Shown here one piece after another: positions 1-4,075 of a stretch of DNA of 5,292 nt. How positions within the stretch are numbered: position 1 is the stretch's first letter; every line of letters begins with the position of its first letter. Position numbers and translations under genes: made by a program. The DNA comes from an uncultured Erythrobacter sp. (lineage in GTDB: Bacteria; Pseudomonadota; Alphaproteobacteria; Sphingomonadales; Sphingomonadaceae), in contig CAMYIQ010000164.1 in the NCBI GenBank assembly GCA_947258465.1, positions 1 through 5,292 on the forward strand, in the 5' to 3' direction. The notes below the pieces were generated by a model. That model saw only the letters and a program-made list of their open reading frames with translations. It did no database searches and was not told where the DNA came from.

Positions 1-90
1 AGGCCGACTGGCCGCCCGCAGCGACGCGGACGAAGTCCGCATGAGCGAGGAAAGCCTAAGGCCGCGGACGCGGCCGCCGGCGCTTGAGGC
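1..90 (+). repeat. Structured repeat, copy A (may continue off the left edge)
   Basis: This aligns gap-free to 1471-1560. Stems: GGCC/GGCC with loop GACT (2-13); hairpin beta GCGGAC-GAA-GTCCGC (26-40); hairpin alpha GGCCGCG-GA-CGCGGCC (60-75), enclosed by an outer helix of GCCTAA (54-59) with TTGAGGC (84-90). The linkers between stems (GAGCGAGGAAAGCCTAAG and GCCGGCGCTTGAGGC) are identical in copies A and B, whereas the stems differ by paired changes. It lies just past the capsid terminator. No gene is seen in 1-143. Confidence 0.85.
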
Positions 91-91
91 G

Positions 92-136
92 AAACAAAAA
101 ACAAACAGGCCCGGCAGGGGACACCGGGCCTGTTTG
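92..136 (-). terminator. Intrinsic terminator after capsid
   Basis: A perfect 13-bp inverted repeat, CAAACAGGCCCGG (102-114) and CCGGGCCTGTTTG (124-136), encloses a 9-nt loop. In the capsid direction it is followed directly by T6-G-T3 (101-92). The stem starts 7 nt after the capsid stop. This is a textbook rho-independent terminator on the minus strand; on the plus strand no comparable U-tract follows. Confidence 0.92.
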
Positions 137-143
137 CCAGCTC

Positions 144-1283
144 TTACAGCTCGATCTTCAGCAGCTTGATCGCATTGCTATCCAGCACCTGCCCGCCCAC
201 GCGCTTGGTGGCGTAGAAATGGACGAAGGGCTTGTTGGTGAAGGGATCGCGCAGCACCTGCGTCGCGCTGCGTTCGGCGATCAGATAGCCGTGGCGGAAA
301 TTGCCGAAGGCGATCGGATAGGTGCCCGCCGCGATATCGGGCATGTCCTCGGCTTCGACCACCGGATAGCCGAGCAGCCGGTCGGGCTGCCCCTCGACCA
401 GGCCCGGCTGCCACAGGAACGCGCCGTCGGCACTCTTGAGCTTGCGCACTTCGGCGAGCGTGGCTGAATTCATCACGAAGCTTGCCCCCTGGCGGTGCCC
501 GGCCTTCAGCGTGTGGACGAGGTCGATCAGCTTCGCGTCCGGATTGGCATCGAACCCGCCCGCATCGCCCGAACCGATATATTGCAATGTGCCGAAGGGG
601 CGCGCGGCGTCCTCTGCCGTCGTGGCCGGTGCATTGAGGAAGCCCTCGGGCTGGTCGATCCCGCTGCCAGTCACGAAGGCGGCCCCTTCGGCGCGGGCGA
701 ATTCCATTGCGATCTCGCTCGCCAGCCAGTTTTCGAGGTCGAACCCGGCATCGTCGAGCATCGCCTGGCTCGCTGCGGGGTTGGCGTAGAGTTCACCCGT
801 CGGCGGGGCGATCTCGGCGAAGTTCGGCGTATCGGTTTCAGGCCGCGCGGCGGTTTCGCTGACCCATCCCGACGCGGTGCCGCCGGTGGTGACGAGCTTG
901 CGATAGCCCGCGCTGCCGGTCTGCACGACCTGGGCGATCGCGCGGATCGGGCTGATCTCGGTCAGCTCGCGGGCGATCATCGCGTCGATCTGCCGCGGCA
1001 CGGCATAGCCGCCATCGGCGGGCACGGTGCCGGTGATCGACTTGATCTCCTGCGTCGAGCCACGGCGCAGATAGCCGTCGACGAAGCCCTTCACTTCGGG
1101 CGCGGATTCGTCGGTGGTGCCGATGGCGGGCCGGGCGGCGGCGCGGCCGATCCTGTCGACGCGCGCCTTCACTTCGTCGACATCGCTGCGCAGGGTGGCG
1201 ACATCGGCTTCGGTCTTGTCCTGCCGAGCGACGATATCGAAGCTGGCTTCGGCGGTATCGGTGGGTGCGGGGGTGGTATCCAT
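144..1283 (-). CDS. HK97-fold phage/GTA major capsid protein
   Basis: The 379-residue product is the shell subunit of the icosahedral head. Residues about 15-50 (heptad-like VARQDKTEADVATLRSDVDE and onward) form a short coiled-coil delta/scaffold domain. A linker rich in Ala, Thr and Pro follows, then the mature fold from about residue 84, with the family signature GTVPADGGYAVP (85-96). Later hallmarks are SGWVSETAARPET, AAFVTGSGIDQPEGFL, SFVMNSATLAEVRKLK and LLGYPVVEAEDMP. Maturation cleavage by the neighbouring protease is expected in the linker (about 50-84); the exact site cannot be read from sequence. ATG 1283 has a strong Shine-Dalgarno. The gene is 276 bp from the protease, separated by repeats, and is followed 7 nt after its TAA by an intrinsic terminator, so it ends a transcript. 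Confidence 0.96.
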   Translation of the reverse strand: MDTTPAPTDTAEASFDIVARQDKTEADVATLRSDVDEVKARVDRIGRAAARPAIGTTDESAPEVKGFVDGYLRRGSTQEIKSITGTVPADGGYAVPRQIDAMIARELTEISPIRAIAQVVQTGSAGYRKLVTTGGTASGWVSETAARPETDTPNFAEIAPPTGELYANPAASQAMLDDAGFDLENWLASEIAMEFARAEGAAFVTGSGIDQPEGFLNAPATTAEDAARPFGTLQYIGSGDAGGFDANPDAKLIDLVHTLKAGHRQGASFVMNSATLAEVRKLKSADGAFLWQPGLVEGQPDRLLGYPVVEAEDMPDIAAGTYPIAFGNFRHGYLIAERSATQVLRDPFTNKPFVHFYATKRVGGQVLDSNAIKLLKIEL

Positions 1284-1289
1284 AGGTAA

Positions 1290-1294
1290 TCCTT
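1290..1294 (-). promoter_or_regulatory. Capsid ribosome binding site
   Basis: On the minus strand AAGGA lies 6 nt before the ATG at 1283, inside an A-rich tract (GAAAAAGGATTACC). It is the strongest Shine-Dalgarno in the window, which fits the high copy number needed of a capsid protein, and it fixes the start at 1283. Confidence 0.8.
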
Positions 1295-1321
1295 TTTCTT
1301 CGGGGCTGGATTTTTGATTTT

Positions 1322-1404
1322 CGAACCGACCTCCGTCGGTTCGTCCTCGCTAGACGTGCGGCAAGCCGCACCCGCTGCGGTGCGGCCGCGTGGCCTTGCC
1401 TGGC
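1322..1404 (-). repeat. Structured repeat, inverted divergent copy C
   Basis: Read on the plus strand, this matches the reverse complement of copy B: TCCTCGCT (1344-1351), a hairpin in the beta position (GTGCGGC-AA-GCCGCAC, 1356-1371), then CGCTGCGG (1373-1380) and GCGGCC-GCGT-GGCCTTGCCT (1382-1401 region) against CGCTGTGG and GCGGCC-AGTC-GGCCTTGCCT. In the place of hairpin alpha lies a 9-bp hairpin, CGAACCGAC-CTCC-GTCGGTTCG (1322-1343), with no sequence relation to the alpha stems. Copies C and B form a large inverted pair with about 60 bp of unrecognised sequence between them (1405-1465). The linkers are well matched; assigning the 1322-1343 hairpin to the repeat is less sure. Confidence 0.65.
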
Positions 1405-1465
1405 CTCCTCCGGCCCGGGTCCAGCGCGAGATTCTATGGTGGCGGGAGCTTCCGAGCCGCGGGCG

Positions 1466-1560
1466 AGGCAAGGCCGACTGGCCGCCCACAGCGACGCGCC
1501 CGGAGGGCGTTTGAGCGAGGAAAGCCTAAGGGCCCGGACGGGCCCGCCGGCGCTTGAGGC
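1466..1560 (+). repeat. Structured repeat, copy B
   Basis: Positions 1471-1560 align without gaps to 1-90 (copy A) at 78 of 90 bases. Stems: a 4-bp GGCC/GGCC with loop GACT (1472-1483); hairpin beta GCGCCC/GGGCGT with loop GGA (1496-1510, one G-T pair); hairpin alpha GGGCCCG/CGGGCCC (1530-1545), enclosed by an outer helix of GCCTAA (1524-1529) with TTGAGGC, one G bulged (1554-1560). The last base lies in the protease stop codon, so the repeat begins exactly where that gene ends. It may serve as the 3' end of the protease message, but no U-tract follows. Confidence 0.85.
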
Positions 1561-2066
1561 TAAGACAAATAATGAATCCGCGCCCCATCCTGCAGCGGGT
1601 GGGTCACCACGCTGACCTCGAACAGCTCGATATCGGCGAGTTCGCGGCCTTCGGGTGTGCGGCGATAGGCCCTTGCGCGGTAGCCGAAGCTAAGGCCGTT
1701 CACCGCCCTTGTCCGCAGCAATTGGGCGGCGCGGCCCTGCGCGTTGTCGATGCTGGCAATGATCCTGAGGCCGCGCGCATCCTCGCCAACGGTCTCGACC
1801 CAGCCGATGCGCCGGTCGGGCCGGTGCTGCCAATAGAGCGGATAGGGGCCGCTGCGTTCCGCCAGCGTGCGGGCGAAGGCGCCGGGGCGGATCGTGTCGC
1901 GCGCGCCATCCCGCCGGTCGAACAGCGCGGCATAGCCGGCTATGCGGAGCGGGCTCCCCTCCCTCGAGGGAAGGGCCGGGGGTGGGTGTGCGGCGCTTGC
2001 GGGCGAGGTCCGACCCCCAGCCCTGGCCCCTCCCCAGGGGGTGGGGGATCCGTGTTCGCGGGTCAC
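1560..2066 (-). CDS. HK97-type prohead protease with in-frame repeat insertion
   Basis: The product (168 residues from GTG 2066) removes the capsid scaffold domain during head maturation. The family core begins at LRIAGYAALFDRRD (40-53). Predicted catalytic residues are His81 (LYWQHRP), Ser126 (VNGLSFGYRA) and Glu150 (LFEVSVVT); the end HPLQDGARIHYL is typical, so the C-terminus is complete. GTG 2066 overlaps the upstream TGA (GTGA), with a weak GGGGA about 12 nt before it. No ATG, GTG or TTG exists in frame between it and the core, so translation must pass through residues about 6-39, a Gly/Pro/Ser/Arg-rich stretch encoded by an inverted palindromic repeat pair. The alternative ATG at 2159 lies deep in the preceding gene and is rejected. 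The TAG stop abuts structured repeat copy B. Confidence 0.9.
   Translation of the reverse strand: MTREHGSPTPWGGARAGGRTSPASAAHPPPALPSREGSPLRIAGYAALFDRRDGARDTIRPGAFARTLAERSGPYPLYWQHRPDRRIGWVETVGEDARGLRIIASIDNAQGRAAQLLRTRAVNGLSFGYRARAYRRTPEGRELADIELFEVSVVTHPLQDGARIHYLS
1950..2051. repeat. Inverted palindromic repeat pair translated inside the protease gene
   Basis: Two GC-rich hairpin units face each other. The left unit (about 1954-1990) has a hairpin around the palindrome CCCTCGAGGG (1961-1970), followed by GGGCC and GGGGGTGGG. The right unit (about 2008-2050), read on the opposite strand, has CCCCCTGGGGAGGGGCC, then GGGCTGGGGGT. Both share the order hairpin, GGGCC, GGGGGT tail; about 17 bp (GGCGCTTGCGGGCGAGG region) separates them. 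The block spans roughly 34 codons of the protease and keeps its frame. Similar hairpin plus GGGGTGGG elements are, from memory, common between genes in sphingomonads. Exact insertion ends cannot be fixed without an uninterrupted homologue. Confidence 0.75.
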
Positions 2067-2383
2067 GAGACCAGATCCCCGACACCCATCCGCACCGCGA
2101 TGCCGACCAGCAGCAGCGCAAGAACGCCGCGCACCAGCCACTCGATCGCCGCTTTCCACGCAGAGGCCTTGGCATCGCGCCAGGCGGAGAGCAGCTCGCG
2201 CAACTCGTCGATATCGTCCTGCGCCGAAGGATCGGCGAGACCGAGCCGGTCGAGCACCCGGTCCGCGCCCAGCTCGCTCGCTTCCTCGACAATGGCGCGC
2301 AGCGTGATCAGCTCGACGCCTCCGGACGTATCGGCGCGGTTGGCCTGCGCGATCAGCCGCGCGAGCATGTCTTCTCGGGTCAT
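2063..2383 (-). CDS. Small membrane-anchored protein between portal and protease (DUF6127-like)
   Basis: The 106-residue product has no assigned function. Residues 1-75 are charged and predicted helical (MTREDMLARLIAQA; LRAIVEEASELGADRVLDRL; DDIDELRELLSAWRDAK). Residues about 79-97 (AIEWLVRGVLALLLVGIAV) form one hydrophobic segment likely to span a membrane, leaving a short C-terminal tail. From memory it resembles a family annotated DUF6127 in sphingomonads; this could not be searched. The start ATG overlaps the portal stop (TAATG) and its stop overlaps the protease GTG (GTGA), so it is wedged tightly into the head operon. Such a position suggests a role in head assembly or attachment to the membrane, which is inference only. 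Confidence 0.85.
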   Translation of the reverse strand: MTREDMLARLIAQANRADTSGGVELITLRAIVEEASELGADRVLDRLGLADPSAQDDIDELRELLSAWRDAKASAWKAAIEWLVRGVLALLLVGIAVRMGVGDLVS

Positions 2384-3537
2384 TACGGAGTCTCCAATCG
2401 GGCTAGGCCGAGCATTTCGCGCTTCTCCGCGCCGCTCAGGAAATCGGCGCCGCTCACCTGCGCCCACAGCTTCTCGCGGTCTTCGGCGAGGGCGGGCACG
2501 CGGTCGAGATCGACGGAGGGCGGATCGGCGAACCAGTCGGACAGCCCCTCGTGGAGGCCGCCGAGGATCTTGCCCGCCAGCGGCAGCAGGGTGAGCCGCC
2601 ACAGCGCGCGATTGGCCTCGCGGTAATTGGCATAGGTGTTGTCGCCCGGCAGGCCGAGCAGCATCGGCGGCACGCCGAAGGCAAGCGCGATGTCGCGCGC
2701 GGCGGCGGCCTTCAGCGTCGCAAAATCCATATCGGCGGGGCTGAGGCTCATCGCCTGCCAGTCGAGCCCGCCTTCGAGCAGCATCGGACGGCCCGCATTG
2801 GCATGGCCCTGGAAGGCCGTCTGCAATTCGGCCTTCAGCCGCTCGAACTGGTCGGTGGTCAACCCTCCCGCATCGCCCCCATCATAGACCAGCGCGCCGC
2901 TGGGCCGCGCTGCATTGGCGAGCAGTGCGCGGTTCCATTCGGAGGCCGCATTGTGGATCGCCACGGCAGGCGCGGCGGCCGCGAGACTGCCCGCGCCGTA
3001 ATGGTCGTCGGTCGGGTGGAAGCCCTTGAGGTGGACGATATTCGGCCACCCGTCCTCGTCTTCCAGCGGGATCGTGAGCGTGCGATCGGCCAGAATGTAG
3101 CGATAGGCGGTGGGCCAGCCATCCTCGCCCGCCACCACCTGCACCCGCTCGGGCCGCAGCGGATACAGCTCCACCGGCACGCCGGCCCCGTCCTTGACGA
3201 TCTGGACATAGGCATTGCCATGCAGGCTCAGTTGCGCGGCGAGCACTTCGAGCAATGGCTGCGACCCGCAGGAACAAGCGAGCAGCTTTTCGAATTGCTC
3301 ATCCGCGCAGGATAAGGGCGCACCGCCGACCCCCTCGGCCACGATCCGCACGCTGCGCTGCGCCACCGGGTTGGCGAGATAGGCCTCGGCCACTTCGCGA
3401 GTATAGTCGAAGGGGCTGCGCTGCAGCGGCCCGCCATCGAAGGCGGTCGCCCAGGGACTGATGAACCCGCGCGACACAGGCACGCGGGCATCGCCCCCGC
3501 CCTTGAAGGCGGAAGCGAGACTGGTGAGGAAGGACAT
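2383..3537 (-). CDS. HK97-family phage/GTA portal protein
   Basis: The 384-residue product forms the dodecameric ring at the head vertex through which DNA enters and leaves, and it docks the terminase and tail connector. Family marks: the N-terminal stretch AYLANPVAQRSVRIVAEGVG (53-72), LHGNAYV at 105-111 followed by VELYPLRPERVQVV, and FGVPPMLLGL at 287-296 leading into an N-Y-R-E-A-N helix. The C-terminal WAQVSGADFLSGAEKREMLG is close to remembered GTA portals, and the length is normal for the compact GTA-type portal. ATG 3537 is chosen because of the GGAG 6 nt upstream and because upstream residues look like translated palindromes. The stop TAA shares one base with the ATG of the next gene (TAATG), suggesting translational coupling. 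Being cut off from the terminase by the GIY-YIG cassette, it needs its own promoter or readthrough. Confidence 0.95.
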   Translation of the reverse strand: MSFLTSLASAFKGGGDARVPVSRGFISPWATAFDGGPLQRSPFDYTREVAEAYLANPVAQRSVRIVAEGVGGAPLSCADEQFEKLLACSCGSQPLLEVLAAQLSLHGNAYVQIVKDGAGVPVELYPLRPERVQVVAGEDGWPTAYRYILADRTLTIPLEDEDGWPNIVHLKGFHPTDDHYGAGSLAAAAPAVAIHNAASEWNRALLANAARPSGALVYDGGDAGGLTTDQFERLKAELQTAFQGHANAGRPMLLEGGLDWQAMSLSPADMDFATLKAAAARDIALAFGVPPMLLGLPGDNTYANYREANRALWRLTLLPLAGKILGGLHEGLSDWFADPPSVDLDRVPALAEDREKLWAQVSGADFLSGAEKREMLGLARLETP

Positions 3538-3543
3538 GGGGGT

Positions 3544-3547
3544 CTCC
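3544..3547 (-). promoter_or_regulatory. Portal ribosome binding site
   Basis: On the minus strand GGAG lies 6 nt before the ATG at 3537. This fixes the portal start at 3537, although the frame stays open for another 81 codons upstream across the REP copies and the antisense of the GIY-YIG gene. Confidence 0.7.
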
Positions 3548-3566
3548 GGTTTGGAAGTCTTCAAGG

Positions 3567-3657
3567 AAGCACCAGCCCCGGATCGGGGTCCGGGGCGACG
3601 TGTTTCAGGACTTGTTCTATTATTCGTCGGCCCGGGCTTGACCCGGGCCAGTGCTTT
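3567..3657. repeat. Inverted pair of REP-like palindromes (copies 1 and 2)
   Basis: Copy 1 (3567-3600, forward) has an 8-bp stem GCCCCGGA/TCCGGGGC at 3575-3582 and 3589-3596 with loop TCGGGG. Copy 2 (3625-3657, reverse) has an 8-bp stem GGCCCGGG/CCCGGGCC at 3629-3636 and 3642-3649 with loop CTTGA. Flanks match copies 3 and 4: GAAGCAC outside, CGACG inside, across a 24-bp spacer (3601-3624). The pair occupies the divergent interval between the portal and GIY-YIG starts, so any promoters for these two genes must lie in or beside it; I could not identify one with confidence. Confidence 0.85.
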
Positions 3658-3672
3658 CTTCTTCAATACCTT

Positions 3673-3972
3673 ATGCAAGACGAACCACTCGGCGGCTGGG
3701 TCTACATCATGGCCAACCGCTATCGCGGCGCGCTCTATGTCGGCGTGACGAGTTCGCTGGCCGCGAGGGTCGCTCAGCACCGCGAAGGCATCGGCTCCGA
3801 TTATTGCGCGCGTCGCGGTCTAACGCGATTGGTCTGGGCCGAACGCGGCAATGCGATCGACGACTGCATTGCGCATGAAAAACGTCTGAAACGCTGGCGC
3901 CGCGAATGGAAATTCGCCCTGATTGAAAAGGCCAACCCGGATTGGGACGATCTTTACGATGTGATCCTTTGA
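3673..3972 (+). CDS. Small GIY-YIG nuclease family protein (COG2827-like)
   Basis: The 99-residue product is a stand-alone GIY-YIG/URI-type nuclease domain of the usual length for this small family. Visible motifs in order: VYI at residues 10-12 (the GIY element), YVG at 22-24 (the YIG element), the predicted catalytic Arg32 in LAARVAQHR, a conserved-type Tyr44, and the predicted metal-binding Glu69 in HEKRLKRW. The tail NPDWDDLYD (88-96) is typical of the family. All core residues are present, so it looks intact. The start ATG at 3673 leaves eight residues before the first motif strand, as in relatives; no clear Shine-Dalgarno precedes it, and ATG 3709 would remove the VYI strand. The gene runs opposite to the phage genes and is flanked by REP-like pairs. 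Substrate and role are unknown; nicking or spreading of the flanking palindromes is speculation. Confidence 0.88.
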   Translation: MQDEPLGGWVYIMANRYRGALYVGVTSSLAARVAQHREGIGSDYCARRGLTRLVWAERGNAIDDCIAHEKRLKRWRREWKFALIEKANPDWDDLYDVIL

Positions 3973-3977
3973 AAGGG

Positions 3978-4073
3978 GAAAGCCCTGGCCCGGATCAAGT
4001 CCGGGCCGACGACTTCGAAGGATAGGGCATATTGTCTCGTCGCCCCGGACTTGATCCGGGGTCGGTGCTTCTC
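3978..4073. repeat. Inverted pair of REP-like palindromes (copies 3 and 4)
   Basis: Copy 3 (3978-4013, forward) has an 8-bp stem GGCCCGGA/TCCGGGCC at 3987-3994 and 4000-4007 with loop TCAAG. Copy 4 (4036-4073, reverse) has a 7-bp stem CCCCGGA/TCCGGGG at 4043-4049 and 4055-4061 with loop CTTGA. The inner flanks CGACG and CGTCG face each other across 26 bp. The pair lies between the converging ends of the GIY-YIG and terminase genes, and copy 4 ends 2 bp from the terminase stop. The hairpins might act as a bidirectional transcription barrier, but no U-tract follows them. Cores of the CCGGACTTGATCCGG type are, from memory, frequent intergenic palindromes in alphaproteobacteria. Confidence 0.85.
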
Positions 4074-4075
4074 CC

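Larger units (their letters stand above)
3567..4073 (+). mobile_element. Putative REP-flanked GIY-YIG cassette
   Basis: A plus-strand GIY-YIG nuclease gene sits between two inverted pairs of the same palindromic repeat, one pair on each side. Every repeat copy has an asymmetric outer end (GAAGCAC or GAAAGC) and an inner end CGACG. Within each pair the CGACG ends face each other across an AT-richer spacer of 24 or 26 bp. The cassette fills almost the whole interval between the terminase stop and the portal ribosome binding site, against the direction of the surrounding genes. The arrangement recalls RAYT transposases, which are flanked by inverted REP pairs, but the protein family differs. No target-site duplication was identified. 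That this is a mobile unit is inference; the repeats and the gene are seen directly. Confidence 0.55.

Noticed and set aside
495..1289. Long plus-strand open frame of 264 codons opposite the capsid gene
   Set aside because: It is a GC-driven antisense shadow: low-complexity Gly/Arg/Ala-rich translation, no family resemblance, and it lies fully opposite a clear capsid gene.
1431..1459. Possible minus-strand promoter for capsid with TAGAAT (1436-1431) as -10
   Set aside because: No -35 resembling TTGACA lies at 16-18 bp spacing, so a single AT-rich hexamer in a GC-rich region is not enough.
1..1560. CRISPR array or tandem repeat
   Set aside because: The repeat copies are few, about 1.4 kb apart, mixed in orientation and hairpin-rich, without regular spacers.
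2067..2159. Protease start at ATG 2159
   Set aside because: It would overlap the small protein gene by about 95 bp, with no Shine-Dalgarno evidence, whereas GTG 2066 gives the usual GTGA coupling.
2064..2384. The small protein and the protease both begin with Thr-Arg-Glu after the start codon, hinting at duplication
   Set aside because: Only three residues match and the following sequences are unrelated; chance is sufficient.
2551..3315. Plus-strand open frame of 254 codons opposite the portal gene
   Set aside because: It is antisense to a well-supported portal protein and has no recognisable domain; long antisense frames are common at this GC content.
3538..3780. N-terminal extension of the portal frame by 81 codons
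   Set aside because: The extension is translated palindrome and GIY-YIG antisense; GGAG before ATG 3537 gives a normal start and a normal portal length.
3978..4073. REP pair as a proven bidirectional intrinsic terminator
   Set aside because: The stems are stable but no T-run follows on either strand, so a termination role remains only a possibility.
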